From: Mucilaginibacter xinganensis
GTDB lineage: Bacteria; Bacteroidota; Bacteroidia; Sphingobacteriales; Sphingobacteriaceae
Assembly: GCF_002257585.1 (NCBI RefSeq)
Contig: NZ_CP022743.1
Span: 3,162,001 to 3,226,000, forward strand
DNA: 64,000 bases
Reading direction: 5' to 3'
The notes below the pieces were generated by a model. That model ran no database searches, was not told the origin of the DNA, and saw nothing but the letters and a program-made list of their open reading frames with translations. Below are positions 1-10,202 of this stretch, piece after piece; within the stretch, counting starts at the first letter, position 1, and each line of letters begins with the position of its first letter. Position numbers and translations under genes: made by a program.

Positions 1-129
1 ATAATGTACGATTAGGTATATCACCAGCGATGCGCTTATCCCTATTGATAAACCAATCACATTAATTACCGTAAATAATTTATGCTGCCTGAAGCTTCGG
101 AAAGCGATCTTAAAATAATTTCCAATCAT
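1..129 (-). CDS. MacB/FtsX-type ABC permease, N-terminal fragment (array member 0)
   Basis: The first 43 codons of another permease are visible, starting from an ATG at 127-129 and running off the left edge. The residues begin MIGNYFKIAFRSFRQHKLF and continue into a hydrophobic first membrane segment, closely matching the N-terminus of the next complete permease (MIKNYFKIAFRGFRKHKLF). It is the last visible member of the minus-strand array, 106 bp downstream of its neighbour. Only the cytoplasmic N-terminal helix and TM1 can be seen, so intactness cannot be judged. Confidence 0.85.
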   Translation of the reverse strand, partial: MIGNYFKIAFRSFRQHKLFTVINVIGLSIGISASLVIYLIVHY

Positions 130-235
130 TATGAGGTTGAATTATAAATATATTTTTCTTGTTATTAATGTGGTTGCAAGCTTTTATTTCTCTATGTTAA
201 AGTAATACCCATTTCTTCGACAACTAAAACTGCTA

Positions 236-2689
236 TTACTCACTCCTTAAGCTTTTAACCGGGTTTGCAATAGCTGCTTTAACCGTTTGAAAGCTTGAAG
301 TAAATACGGCTGCAAGCAGCATTCCGGCGCCGCTTAAGGCAAAAATCCACCAGCTTATCGTAGTACGGTCAGCAAAACCTTCCATCCATTTATTCATGGC
401 GTACCAGGCTACCGGTGTAACCAAAACAAACGCCAGCAGAATCAGCCATATCAGTTCAGAGGATAGCAATGTCACAATTTGGGCTACTGAAGCGCCGAGC
501 ACTTTACGTACGCCAATTTCTTTTGTGCGCTGCGTTGTAGTATAAATGGCAAGGCCTAATAAGCCAAGACAGCTTATAAAAATAGATAAACCTGTAGCCC
601 AGTTTAAAAGCGTTGAAGTATGCTGCTCACTTTCATAAAATTTGGCAATATTTTCATCAAAAAAATGATATTCAAAATCGTCATCAGGGTAGATCTGTTT
701 CCAAGAGCGCTCCATACTTGCAATCGCTTTTTTCCAGTCATTTCTGTCTTTTGTTTGCGGTTTCAAAGCAATATGGAATGTATTGTTACGGTAGATTGCT
801 GTGTTTACAAGAAAAGCCAGTGGCTTAATTGGTGCATGTAATGATCGTTGATAAAAATCAGCCATTACACCAACAATTTGCCATTCTTTGTCATTGTATT
901 TCAGCATCTTTCCTATCGCATCTGAGGGGTTTTTAAAGCCAAGTACTTTAGCATAGGTTTGATTAATGAGGAATGCGTTAGCTGTATCGCTTTTTTGTAT
1001 GTTCCGGCCGGCCAGTAGTTTTATTTGATATAACTTAAGGTAATTTTCATCGCCATATTTCTCCTGAACATCTGTCTTAATTTCTTTTTTTCCATCCTTA
1101 TAAAGCATTTCGGTAGACATTGTGCTATTTGATGAGGGAGCATCAGATCCAACACTCAGCATAGTTACCTGTGGTATGGACCGCAGTTTATCAAAAAATA
1201 CTAAATTCCGGCTAAGTTGTTTGTTTTTCCAGGGTGCATGTATAATTACGATGGCATCCTTTTTAAAACCAAGATCTTTATGGAGCGCGTAATAAATTTG
1301 CTTGCTTACCAGTAAGGTAGCCATTATAAAAAATTGAGCTATAACAAACTGCGTTACCGTTAATGATTTTCTGAGCCATGCATTGCGTGTTTGGCTTTTA
1401 CCGGTTTGCGCCTGATTTTTAAGCACAAGCACAGGTTTGTATGACGACAGCAAAATTGCGGGGTAAAAGCCCGATAAAAAGCTTACTATAAGGGTTAGGC
1501 CGAGCAAAAATACAATGATATTAGCCTGGAGCAATGATGCTGATGTGATATCGGGTGATATGAACGCCGAAAATGCCTTTAATATAAATGGGGCCATTCC
1601 AACGGAAATTAAAACGGCTGTTAGCGTTATTAAAAATGTTTCGCTCAAAAATTGGAAGATGAGTTGTTCCCGGCTGCTGCCCATCGTTTTTCTTATGCCT
1701 ATTTCTTTAGACCGCTGTGATGCCTGTGCAGTTGTTAAGTTCACAAAGTTTATACAGCCCAGGATAAGCAAAAACAATGCAATCACCAATAAACCGTAAA
1801 GTGTGGTTTTGTTAGCCACATGCCCCGAATCAAAACTGCCGTAATTTGTGTTAAAGTGCAGGTCATTTAAAGGCTGCAAATGAAAATCCTGGGTATTACC
1901 TTTTTCCTTTTTAGTGTTTTTGCCAAGCAGGTCATTCAACTGCTTTTCAATGCGGGCGGCCGGAGTTTTGCCGGATAGCTTTAAAAAAAGCTGAGAGGCG
2001 GAATTAGTACTTCCCCATGCCGTTAATTGCAACTGGTCCTTCAGGTCCTTCACCACGTTAGCTGTACCGTATGATATGAATTCTCTAAAATAAAGATCGC
2101 TGTGATCTTTTAAAGATTCTACAATACCTGTTACAGATGTTTTGATTGTATCATAGGTTACTACTTTGCCTATCATCTGATTATATGACAGGGCGGGAAA
2201 ATATTTTTTTGCCTGCTCAGAAGTAAGTACAACCTGCTTAGGGTCATTTAATGCTGTCTTTGAAGCTCCTGCTAACCATTTATAATTAAATATTTCAAAA
2301 TATTGCTGGCTGGCAAGGATGATATTCTCCTGGTTTTTGAAGCGGGTTGGTACGTTACCTATCCCATCAACAAATACATTAACCTGCGATAGTGTATAAA
2401 ACGGCGCTACCACGTCAACACCGGGCACCTGGGCCTTTACAGCACCGGCCAACGGCCCGCACACACCGCTATTGTAACCAACTTCACCAGAGAACGAATA
2501 GTTAGTTACAACGCGGTAGATCCTGTCGCTATCTTTGTGAAATTTGTCAAAAGTGAGATCATAATAAACGATGAGGTAAATAACCAGGCAGGCGCTGATA
2601 CCTATAGACAAGCCAATGATGTTTATAAATGTAAACAATTTGTGTTTCCTGAATCCCCGGAAAGCAATTTTGAAATAGTTTTTTATCAT
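236..2689 (-). CDS. MacB/FtsX-type ABC transporter permease (array member 1)
   Basis: 817 residues with the two-module layout of this family: cytoplasmic N-terminal helix, TM1 (about 21-43), a periplasmic MacB-type core domain (about 50-285), three TMs of FtsX domain 1 (about 293-410), TM5 (about 440-465), a second periplasmic domain, and the three TMs of FtsX domain 2 (about 695-805). After TM2 and TM6 come cytoplasmic signatures SKEIGIRKTMGSS and TKEIGVRKVLGAS, which in this family face the ATPase. It ends ANPVKSLRSE. By family it moves peptides, lipids or drugs across the envelope with a MacB-type ATPase; the substrate is unknown. No ATPase lies beside it, and the nearest is at 26957-27634. 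No TGCAAC-type promoter is seen in the 80 bp upstream, so it is probably co-transcribed with member 2. Confidence 0.93.
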   Translation of the reverse strand: MIKNYFKIAFRGFRKHKLFTFINIIGLSIGISACLVIYLIVYYDLTFDKFHKDSDRIYRVVTNYSFSGEVGYNSGVCGPLAGAVKAQVPGVDVVAPFYTLSQVNVFVDGIGNVPTRFKNQENIILASQQYFEIFNYKWLAGASKTALNDPKQVVLTSEQAKKYFPALSYNQMIGKVVTYDTIKTSVTGIVESLKDHSDLYFREFISYGTANVVKDLKDQLQLTAWGSTNSASQLFLKLSGKTPAARIEKQLNDLLGKNTKKEKGNTQDFHLQPLNDLHFNTNYGSFDSGHVANKTTLYGLLVIALFLLILGCINFVNLTTAQASQRSKEIGIRKTMGSSREQLIFQFLSETFLITLTAVLISVGMAPFILKAFSAFISPDITSASLLQANIIVFLLGLTLIVSFLSGFYPAILLSSYKPVLVLKNQAQTGKSQTRNAWLRKSLTVTQFVIAQFFIMATLLVSKQIYYALHKDLGFKKDAIVIIHAPWKNKQLSRNLVFFDKLRSIPQVTMLSVGSDAPSSNSTMSTEMLYKDGKKEIKTDVQEKYGDENYLKLYQIKLLAGRNIQKSDTANAFLINQTYAKVLGFKNPSDAIGKMLKYNDKEWQIVGVMADFYQRSLHAPIKPLAFLVNTAIYRNNTFHIALKPQTKDRNDWKKAIASMERSWKQIYPDDDFEYHFFDENIAKFYESEQHTSTLLNWATGLSIFISCLGLLGLAIYTTTQRTKEIGVRKVLGASVAQIVTLLSSELIWLILLAFVLVTPVAWYAMNKWMEGFADRTTISWWIFALSGAGMLLAAVFTSSFQTVKAAIANPVKSLRSE

Positions 2690-2769
2690 GATCGTTTAGT
2701 TTGGTTGTTCGTTTTTTTTGGTGATACATTAAACATCGTATTCTCTCATCCGTAAATTTTCATTTATTA

Positions 2770-5217
2770 CTATTCACTTCTCAGACTCTTCACCGGGTTT
2801 GCCAGCGCAGCCTTTATCGACTGAAAACTAATGGTTGCCAGCGCTATCAGTATTGCCGATACCCCTGATAACAGGAAGATCCACCAGCTGATATTTACCC
2901 GGTAGGCAAAATCCTGCAACCATAAATGCATAAAATAATAAGCTACAGGCGATGCTATGAATATGGCTATGACAACCAGTATTAAAAAATCTTTGCTTAG
3001 CATTGATACAATACGCGCAGCGCTTGCACCTAAAATTTTGCGGATACCGATTTCTTTAAAGCGCTGCTGTGCAGTAAATGTTGCCAGGCCAAAAAGCCCC
3101 ATGCATGAAATAAGTATAGCGATAGACATAGCTATATTCATCAGGCGGGCTGTTTTTTGCTCCTTTTCATATAGTTTGGCAATTGTTTGATCAAAAAATG
3201 CGTACTCAAACTTATCATTAGGATAAACTTCATCCCATGCCTTCTTAACCTTTGCTATGGTATTTTTAAAATCATCAGCTTGCTTGCCCCGTGTGGTTAA
3301 TTTTATGCTGACGGTGCGTTCACCCTTTTTTAATGACGCTATAAAAAATGGAGTAATCGGGTCATGTAATGATTGTGAATGAAAATCTCTTATCACACCT
3401 ACAATAGGTGCTTTTCCATTGTTCATTCCTATCTCAACAATTTTCCCAATAGCATCCAATGGTTTTGTAAAGCCTAATGCTTTGGCACAGGTTTCATTTA
3501 CCAGGAATTCTTTTATTGTATCAGCGTGCAGAAGATTTCGCCCCGCAACCAAATTAAGTCCGAATAAAGGCACATAATTTTCATCACTCATGTCAAAAGA
3601 TGCATCTATTTTAGCTTTGTTAGCTGCATAACTTATATAAGTACCCATGTGTCCTTTAGCCGCCGGGGTTTGATGGTGCTGGCTAACTAATTGTACTCCG
3701 GGGATCTGTTTAACTTTTTCGGCAAAAACACCAACCTGGTCAATTGGATTGCTATAAGCGGTATGCATGGTAATAATGGCATCCTTTTTAAAACCAAGGT
3801 CAGTATTTAGTACATAATGGATCTGATTGCCAATAACCAGCGTACCTATTATAAATACCAGCGATACGGTAAATTGAAATACGATAAGAACTTTACGCAG
3901 GTAACTTTTTTGGTTCAGCGTTGTTGACCCCTGCCCTTTTAAACTTAATACAGGTAAATAAGATGATAAGATCCTGGCCGGGTAAAAGCCTGCAAGCAAT
4001 GCGGTAATTATTGTTATCAGCAATAAAAATATACTTGTTGCCGGGTTGTATAAGTTTAAAGCCACGCCCTGTGGTATAATAGATTGCAAAGATGAGATAA
4101 CCGGACCCGTAATAAGCAGCGCAACAATAACCGCAACCGTGGTTATTAAAAGCGTTTCGGTTAAAAACTGAACGGTTAAGTTTGATTTACTGCTCCCCAA
4201 TACCTTACGTACGCCAACCTCTTTAGCCCTGCGCAATGATTGTGCGGTTGAAAGGTTAATAAAATTAATGGCCGCGATAATTAAAATAAATACAGCAATC
4301 CCCATTAGCGCATAAAGTGTAGGCAGATGTGCCTGCCGCGAATAGGCATCATCATAAGCTGAGTTAAAGTGAATATCGGCAAGGGGCTGTAATGACAATG
4401 AAGCTTTACTACCCGGGCCTGTTTTAACATGGCTTTTCACAAACGCCGGAAACTGTTTTTCTACCTGTGCCAGTGTAACTCCCTTTGCCAGCTTTACAAA
4501 GCCCTGGGTGTTATAATCCCAAAAGCCCCAATTGGTAACATCGATGTCGTTTTTCAGAAAACTGCTTTTAATTGTGGCAAACGAAATGAATTCCTTAAAC
4601 TTAAAATCGGTATTCCCGCTCCAATCCTTTACAATTCCTGATACAGTAAGCCTTAACGAATCATTATAAATAATTTCACGGCCCATAACATTATCAGGAG
4701 TCTCATTACCAAAATATTTATGTGATGCGCTTTCAGATATCACAACTTTAAAGGGTTCATTTAAAGCTGTCGCCGCTTTGCCCGCCAGCCAATGATATTT
4801 AAACAGGTCGAAATACTGTGGCTCGGCCACAATCAGGTCCGAGTGATCTTCTCCCTGCCTTGGGGCATCAAACTTTTTCAGTTCTTTACCGTTGGGGATG
4901 CTAACCTTTGCGAAATAATTAAAAAAAGTAGTGACACTTTCAAATCCGCTAAGTTCACTTCGCATTGCCGTGGGCATCGGGCCCATAATTGTGGCCAGGT
5001 CGCGCTTTTGATCTTCGGCATGTTTAATACTCCCTGTTATCCTGTAAATCCGGTCACCATCGGGATGAAAAGTATCATAGCTTAGCTCAAAGCTGGTTAT
5101 AAGATAAATAACCAGGCAGGCGCAAATTCCAAGCGAAAGGCCCAGTATGTTAATAGCGGCATATACCTTGTTACGGGTAATGTTCCGCCACGCGGTTTTG
5201 AAGTAGTTTTTTATCAT
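2770..5217 (-). CDS. MacB/FtsX-type ABC transporter permease (array member 2)
   Basis: 815 residues, full length, with eight predicted membrane segments and two periplasmic modules as in its neighbours. The coupling-type signatures are AKEVGVRKVLGSS after TM2 and FKEIGIRKILGAS after TM6, and the C-terminus is ANPVKSLRSE. The start MIKNYFKTAWRNITRNKVY is the family-typical N-terminus, so the ATG at 5215-5217 is secure. The 104 bp that separates it from member 3 contains one copy of a 36-bp repeat shared with the next gap. Its substrate is unknown. It may share a transcript with members 1, 3 and 4. Confidence 0.93.
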   Translation of the reverse strand: MIKNYFKTAWRNITRNKVYAAINILGLSLGICACLVIYLITSFELSYDTFHPDGDRIYRITGSIKHAEDQKRDLATIMGPMPTAMRSELSGFESVTTFFNYFAKVSIPNGKELKKFDAPRQGEDHSDLIVAEPQYFDLFKYHWLAGKAATALNEPFKVVISESASHKYFGNETPDNVMGREIIYNDSLRLTVSGIVKDWSGNTDFKFKEFISFATIKSSFLKNDIDVTNWGFWDYNTQGFVKLAKGVTLAQVEKQFPAFVKSHVKTGPGSKASLSLQPLADIHFNSAYDDAYSRQAHLPTLYALMGIAVFILIIAAINFINLSTAQSLRRAKEVGVRKVLGSSKSNLTVQFLTETLLITTVAVIVALLITGPVISSLQSIIPQGVALNLYNPATSIFLLLITIITALLAGFYPARILSSYLPVLSLKGQGSTTLNQKSYLRKVLIVFQFTVSLVFIIGTLVIGNQIHYVLNTDLGFKKDAIITMHTAYSNPIDQVGVFAEKVKQIPGVQLVSQHHQTPAAKGHMGTYISYAANKAKIDASFDMSDENYVPLFGLNLVAGRNLLHADTIKEFLVNETCAKALGFTKPLDAIGKIVEIGMNNGKAPIVGVIRDFHSQSLHDPITPFFIASLKKGERTVSIKLTTRGKQADDFKNTIAKVKKAWDEVYPNDKFEYAFFDQTIAKLYEKEQKTARLMNIAMSIAILISCMGLFGLATFTAQQRFKEIGIRKILGASAARIVSMLSKDFLILVVIAIFIASPVAYYFMHLWLQDFAYRVNISWWIFLLSGVSAILIALATISFQSIKAALANPVKSLRSE

Positions 5218-5224
5218 GTTTTAA

Positions 5225-5260
5225 TCATTAGTCATTGTGTCATTCGCTGCGCTGTCATTA
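5225..5260. repeat. 36-bp dispersed repeat, copy 1 (TCATTAG heptamer type)
   Basis: These 36 bases recur exactly at 7701-7736. The unit begins with TCATTAGTCATTGTGTCATT and ends GCTGTCATTA, built from degenerate 7-mers of the form TCATTRK. It lies 8 bp upstream of the start codon of array member 2. The flanks of the two copies differ, so the repeat itself was copied or inserted, not the whole gap. Confidence 0.85.
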
Positions 5261-5321
5261 GAAATTTGCCTGACGGTTCAATATCTTTATTTTTCAGCCG
5301 CAAACTGCTACCACCCACTGC

Positions 5322-7691
5322 CTACTCACTTCTAAGGCTTTTCACCGGATTTGCCACCGCTGCTTTGATTGACTGGAAACTGATCGTTATCAGCGCAATT
5401 CCGACGGAAATCAAGCCTGCTAAAAGAAATATTACCCAGTTAATATCAATCCGGTAAACAAAACTTTGCAGCCACTTATTCATGGCATACCAGGCTATTG
5501 GCGAACCAATTATTATTGAGAGCAACACCAGCTTTAAAAAATCCTTCGACACCAGTGTTACAATGCTGCTTACACTTGCACCCAATACTTTACGGATACC
5601 AATCTCTTTGGTCATGATCTGAGCGGTATAGGTTGCTAAACCTAAAAGGCCAAGGCATGAAATAATAATTGCAATAGCAGAGAAAATATTAAATAAAACA
5701 CCGGTTCGCTGCTCGGTTTTATACAAGTTGCCGTATTCTTCATCCATAAAATTATACTCAAACGGAAAGCCGGGATTGTATTGATTCCAAAGGCGGGTAG
5801 CTGCCGCAACAGCTTTGGCTGCGTTTCTTCCCGTGGTTTTTACATATAATAAATAACCTTTAGGCTCATAGTAAATTACAGTAGGTTCAATTCTTTCTTT
5901 TAACGATGCGGTATTAAAATCTTTAACAACTCCTATGATGGTTCCTTCGGTTTCCTGTAACTTCAGGCGTTTACCAATGGGTTTTTTTATCCCTGTCAAT
6001 TTAACGGCTGTTTCGTTTAAGATAAAATGGGCCGAGTCGGATTTTACACCCGAAAAGTTATTACCAGCCAGCAATTTAATTTTCATCAGCGGGATAAACT
6101 TCTCATCTATCCCCAGGTGGTGAATAATAAAGCTCGAATTAGCGTCTTTACCATCCCAATCTACGCCGGCAGTAGTATTCCTGTTGTTTACCAGTTTGTT
6201 ATCCGATGATGTTACGGCTTCAACTCCTGGTTGGTTTCTTAACTCTGCTTTAACCACATCCTGGTGTTTTTGCATTTCGCCCATTTGGAAAGAGAAAACC
6301 TGCGAACGGTCATAACCCGGATCTTTTTCGCGGATATATTTCAATTGTCTGCCAATTACCAGGGTAACAATGATCAGGGTAACTGAAAAAACAAACTGGG
6401 TGGTAACCAATATCTTCCTGAAAGTAACATTACCCACGCCTAATGTTATTTTCCCTTTTAATGCCTTTAATGGTTCAAAAGATGATAACAATATAGAAGG
6501 ATAGACAGATGATGCGAGCAATGTGCCAATAATAGTAACTGAAACTATTTTCCATACTGCGGGATCGGTAAGGTTAAGGTGCATGTGTTTTCCCGAGATC
6601 TGGTTATAATATGGCATTATCAGGGTAATCAAGACAAATGCAAATACCAGTGCGATACCAAAAAACAGAACTGTTTCAATAATAAACTGTGCAAACAGTT
6701 GCGTTTTTTGAGCGCCTACAATTTTACGGATGCTTACCTCTTTTGCACGGATCATTGACCGGGCGGTTGAAAGGTTAACATAGTTGATGCAGGCAATCAG
6801 CAATATTAAAACAGCAACAATTAAAAATATATTAACCGTTTGCATTCCTGATGCTGTGCCATCTGCCTGATATAGGTGAATAGTTGAAAGTGGTTGTAAC
6901 TGATAGGCATTCTCCTTTAAATTTACCTTTATCCATGGTGCGTTTTTTGCCTGGATCCGGATCAGTTTTTCCCCAATGGGCTTTATCGGTGTTCCGGGTT
7001 GAATTTCAAAGAAAGTAGTATATCCAAAATTGCCCCAATTGCTATCAAGTGATTTCCAGAAACCCTTGCCGTTATATTCCCTGGCCACCAGGTTCATTGA
7101 GAACAGCATATCATAATTTATGCTCGAATTATCCGGAAAATCAGCTATTACACCGCTCACGGTATAATTGTCCTTATGATCCTGCTGTAACACTTTCCCA
7201 ACAGCGTCTTCTTCCCCAAAATACTTTTTAGCTGTAGATTGTGTGATGATTACAGACTGGTCATTAGGGAATGGATTTGTAGCATCTCCTTTTATCCATC
7301 TAAAATCAAACATCCTAAAAAGTGAAGGATCGGTATATGCTGCATTCTCTTCTTTTAACAACTTATCCTTGTAACCAAAAACGCTATTGTAAGCATGCGT
7401 TATACGTACCGCATTTTTAACACCAGGCACTTCTTTTAAAGCATAAGTTGCTACCGGCGCCTGTGCATTATCCCAAATTCTTTTGGTGCTGCCGCTTCCC
7501 AGGTATGAATTAACGCGATATATGTTTTTTGTTTTTGTATGAAAAGAGTCAAAGCTTAACTCATCCTGTACCCATAATAAAATAAGCATACCTATTGCAA
7601 GTCCCAATGTAAGCCCTGCAATATTTATAACTGAATAAAATTTGTTTTTTATCAGGTTCCGCCACGCGGTTTTGAAATAGTTTTTTATCAT
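5322..7691 (-). CDS. MacB/FtsX-type ABC transporter permease (array member 3)
   Basis: 789 residues, full length. It has the family's N-terminus (MIKNYFKTAWRNLIKNKFY), TM1, a MacB-type periplasmic core, an FtsX domain with signature AKEVSIRKIVGAQ, a second periplasmic domain, and a second FtsX domain with TKEIGIRKVLGAS. It ends ANPVKSLRSE. It is about 25 residues shorter than members 1 and 2, with the difference in the periplasmic domains. Both flanking gaps carry the same 36-bp repeat, so this gene is bracketed by direct repeats. The substrate is unknown, and the function as an ABC permease subunit is by family. Confidence 0.93.
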   Translation of the reverse strand: MIKNYFKTAWRNLIKNKFYSVINIAGLTLGLAIGMLILLWVQDELSFDSFHTKTKNIYRVNSYLGSGSTKRIWDNAQAPVATYALKEVPGVKNAVRITHAYNSVFGYKDKLLKEENAAYTDPSLFRMFDFRWIKGDATNPFPNDQSVIITQSTAKKYFGEEDAVGKVLQQDHKDNYTVSGVIADFPDNSSINYDMLFSMNLVAREYNGKGFWKSLDSNWGNFGYTTFFEIQPGTPIKPIGEKLIRIQAKNAPWIKVNLKENAYQLQPLSTIHLYQADGTASGMQTVNIFLIVAVLILLIACINYVNLSTARSMIRAKEVSIRKIVGAQKTQLFAQFIIETVLFFGIALVFAFVLITLIMPYYNQISGKHMHLNLTDPAVWKIVSVTIIGTLLASSVYPSILLSSFEPLKALKGKITLGVGNVTFRKILVTTQFVFSVTLIIVTLVIGRQLKYIREKDPGYDRSQVFSFQMGEMQKHQDVVKAELRNQPGVEAVTSSDNKLVNNRNTTAGVDWDGKDANSSFIIHHLGIDEKFIPLMKIKLLAGNNFSGVKSDSAHFILNETAVKLTGIKKPIGKRLKLQETEGTIIGVVKDFNTASLKERIEPTVIYYEPKGYLLYVKTTGRNAAKAVAAATRLWNQYNPGFPFEYNFMDEEYGNLYKTEQRTGVLFNIFSAIAIIISCLGLLGLATYTAQIMTKEIGIRKVLGASVSSIVTLVSKDFLKLVLLSIIIGSPIAWYAMNKWLQSFVYRIDINWVIFLLAGLISVGIALITISFQSIKAAVANPVKSLRSE

Positions 7692-7700
7692 TTTATTTAG

Positions 7701-7784
7701 TCATTAGTCATTGTGTCATTCGCTGCGCTGTCATTAGTCATTGGTTTGCATCAGTCACTAATGACCAATGATCAATGACTATTC
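7701..7784. repeat. Heptamer-type repeat cluster with a second copy of the 36-bp repeat
   Basis: 7701-7736 matches 5225-5260 exactly. It continues as TCATTAGTCATTGG and then, after a short spacer, runs in the opposite sense as ATGACCA, ATGATCA and ATGACTA (about 7759-7781). The two halves can pair imperfectly into a hairpin. The TAG stop of array member 4 (7779-7781) lies inside the last heptamer, so the repeat reaches the end of that gene. The hairpin might act as a terminator, but there is no clean T-run. Confidence 0.8.
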
Positions 7785-10202
7785 CGAACGCAGACTTTTC
7801 ACTGGGTTTGCCAGTGCAGCCTTGATTGATTGAAAGCTAATTGTAGCTGCTGCTACCAGTAACGCAATGCCCGCAGCCAGTACAAATACCCACCATTGAA
7901 TATCGATGCGGTAAGCAAAATCCTGCAGCCATTTGCTCATCGCATACCAGGTTACCGGAAAAGCAATCAGCGATGCTATCACTATCAGCTTTAAAAATTC
8001 TTTTGACAGCATAACCGTTATGCTGCCGGATGTTGCACCCAAAACTTTCCTGATGCCAATTTCTTTAACCCGCTGGCGGATCATAAATGCAGCCAAACCA
8101 AACAGGCCAAGGCTGGCTATTATAACCGCTATAACAGCAAATGAGGTAAATATTTGCCCCGTACGTTCTTCTGTATTGTATAGGGATTGATATTGCTCAT
8201 CCAAAAAAGAATAGCTAAAAGGTGTGCCGGGATTGTATAAATCCCACTGACGCTTTATATCTGTTAACAAGGGCTGCACATCTGCAGTTTTTATCCTCGC
8301 TATTATTGAACCCCGACTATTAATAGACGGAAGCATCATTAAAGGCGCTATCTTTTGTTTTGCCGATGTGTAATGAAAATCTTTAACCACACCAACTATA
8401 TTATAATGGCGCTGCCCCGAGCGTACGATGGTTTTTCCTATCGGATCAGTATTTCCAAAGCCGAGGTCGCGCACAGCAGCTTCATTAACTATAACTGAAA
8501 TTGAATCGGCAGGCGACGACGGGTAAAAGTTTCGCCCTTTGACAATTTGGATCCCCAATGTTGGAATATATGAATCCTCTATCCAATAAATACCGGTCTG
8601 GATCTGGGTACGGGCACCTTTGTCTGCCAGGTCTTTAGCATAAATTTCAGTACCCCCCATATTATTAAAGCCCGGTATGTTGCTTGAAATGCTGGCGTTT
8701 ACTACGCGATGATCATTTAAAAGCTGTTGCTTAAAAGCTACTATGTTATTGCCCAGCGTATAAGTATCATTTATTACCAGCACCTGGTTTTTATCATAAC
8801 CAAGCTTTTTGTTCTGCATAAAATGCAATTGTTGGTAAACTACAAAGGTTGATATGATCAGTGCTGTTGAGATAGCAAACTGGCATACGATCAAACTGCT
8901 GCGTAAGCCACCTTTGCCTGTAGTTTGCGCTGTACTGTTCCCTTTTAAAACAGCCAGAATTTTAAATGAAGATAAGAAAAATGCCGGGTAAATACCTGCA
9001 ATAAGTCCAACAAACAGGATCAGGGCGATTTGTAAACTCAGTGCCTTGAAATTCAGGAAAAACAACATATCAATGTGCTTGCCGGCAAGGTTATTAAAAT
9101 AGGGTAACAAAAGGTAAATAAGACCTAACGCAAAAAGCATTGCAAGCGCCGTAAGCATTACTGATTCAGTAAGAAACTGCCAAACAAGCTTGTTTTTTTC
9201 TGATCCCAATACCTTTCTGATCCCAATTTCCTTTGACCGGTTTGATGAGCTTGCTGTTGACAGATTGGTAAAATTTATACAGGCCAGCAACAGAATAAAG
9301 GATGCGAGGGCGCCAAATATGTATATGTAATGGATGTCGCCATTAGCTTCAAATTCATATTTTGTGGCAGAATGTAAATGTATATCAGTTATAGGTTGTA
9401 AAAAGAACAGGAAAGAGTTTACAGATTTTTGAGCCTCGGCAAGGCTTACTCCCATATCGTGCTGAATCTCGGGGACAACATTTTTTGCGACTAGTTTCTG
9501 AAAACCAGCTTCCAGCTTTTTTGGGTCGGCATTTTTATCAAGCAGAAGATAGGTAAAATAGCCAACATTACTCCATGTTTGCCTCGTGGTAGCAGTAACA
9601 AATGTTGTCATGCTTATAAACGCATCCGCGTGAAAATGAGAATTACCTGGAATTTCGTCAATTATGCCTGTTATTTTTAAAAGGTTGGGGCCAACATTCA
9701 CCATTCTACCAAGCGCCGGAGAATTACCAAAATATTTCTTCGCGAATGGTTTCGTAATAACCATGGTATTTGGCTCAATAAGTGCCGATTTACTGTCCCC
9801 CTCAACAAAAGGTATTGAAAATAGCTGAAAGAAATTAGGATCGGTTATCACGATCTTGTTTTCCTTAAACTGCTTTTCATTGTATTTAACAAACACCGGC
9901 TCCCGTTGAGATAAACGGGTAAAATCCAATACTTGCGGAAACGCATTTTTTATGCCCTGCCCTACTGCAACGTCGACATTTGGAAAATCGGCTGCGGTAT
10001 TGTTGCCGTTTGAGTGAAGCGCAACCCTATAAAGCTGTTTAGCATTTGCGGAGTAAGTATCATATGTTAACTCCTGATATAAATAAGCGCTGATAAGCAT
10101 ACAACACGCTAATCCGACGGCTAACCCAAAAACGTTTATAAGGGAGAATACTTTGTTTCTACTCAAATTTCGCCATGCTGTTATTATAAAGTTTTTGATC
10201 AT
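7779..10202 (-). CDS. MacB/FtsX-type ABC transporter permease (array member 4)
   Basis: 807 residues, full length. The N-terminus is MIKNFIITAWRNLSRNKVF. TM1 is followed by a MacB-like periplasmic domain, an FtsX domain with SKEIGIRKVLGSE, a second periplasmic domain and a second FtsX domain with VKEIGIRKVLGAT. It ends ANPVKSLRSE. It is the first gene downstream of a 555-bp gap that holds a terminator and a large composite repeat, so it probably starts the transcript covering members 4 to 0. The stop codon falls in a heptamer repeat. The substrate is unknown. Confidence 0.93.
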   Translation of the reverse strand: MIKNFIITAWRNLSRNKVFSLINVFGLAVGLACCMLISAYLYQELTYDTYSANAKQLYRVALHSNGNNTAADFPNVDVAVGQGIKNAFPQVLDFTRLSQREPVFVKYNEKQFKENKIVITDPNFFQLFSIPFVEGDSKSALIEPNTMVITKPFAKKYFGNSPALGRMVNVGPNLLKITGIIDEIPGNSHFHADAFISMTTFVTATTRQTWSNVGYFTYLLLDKNADPKKLEAGFQKLVAKNVVPEIQHDMGVSLAEAQKSVNSFLFFLQPITDIHLHSATKYEFEANGDIHYIYIFGALASFILLLACINFTNLSTASSSNRSKEIGIRKVLGSEKNKLVWQFLTESVMLTALAMLFALGLIYLLLPYFNNLAGKHIDMLFFLNFKALSLQIALILFVGLIAGIYPAFFLSSFKILAVLKGNSTAQTTGKGGLRSSLIVCQFAISTALIISTFVVYQQLHFMQNKKLGYDKNQVLVINDTYTLGNNIVAFKQQLLNDHRVVNASISSNIPGFNNMGGTEIYAKDLADKGARTQIQTGIYWIEDSYIPTLGIQIVKGRNFYPSSPADSISVIVNEAAVRDLGFGNTDPIGKTIVRSGQRHYNIVGVVKDFHYTSAKQKIAPLMMLPSINSRGSIIARIKTADVQPLLTDIKRQWDLYNPGTPFSYSFLDEQYQSLYNTEERTGQIFTSFAVIAVIIASLGLFGLAAFMIRQRVKEIGIRKVLGATSGSITVMLSKEFLKLIVIASLIAFPVTWYAMSKWLQDFAYRIDIQWWVFVLAAGIALLVAAATISFQSIKAALANPVKSLRSE

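Noticed and set aside
173..178. TGCAAC (minus strand) upstream of the edge-cut permease as a promoter
   Set aside because: The orientation is right, but the hexamer 17 bases downstream is AAATAT, with no resemblance to CGTCTA.
1515..1799. Antisense open frames over the permease genes (for example 1515-1799, 14377-14658, 21112-21561, 23519-23821)
   Set aside because: They recur at corresponding places in several paralogs as complements of conserved permease segments (the KEIGIRKV region and others), with no family match or initiation context, so they are shadows.
7701..7784. CRISPR-like array from TCATTAG repeats
   Set aside because: Units are only 7 bases, contiguous and without spacers, and no cas gene is present.
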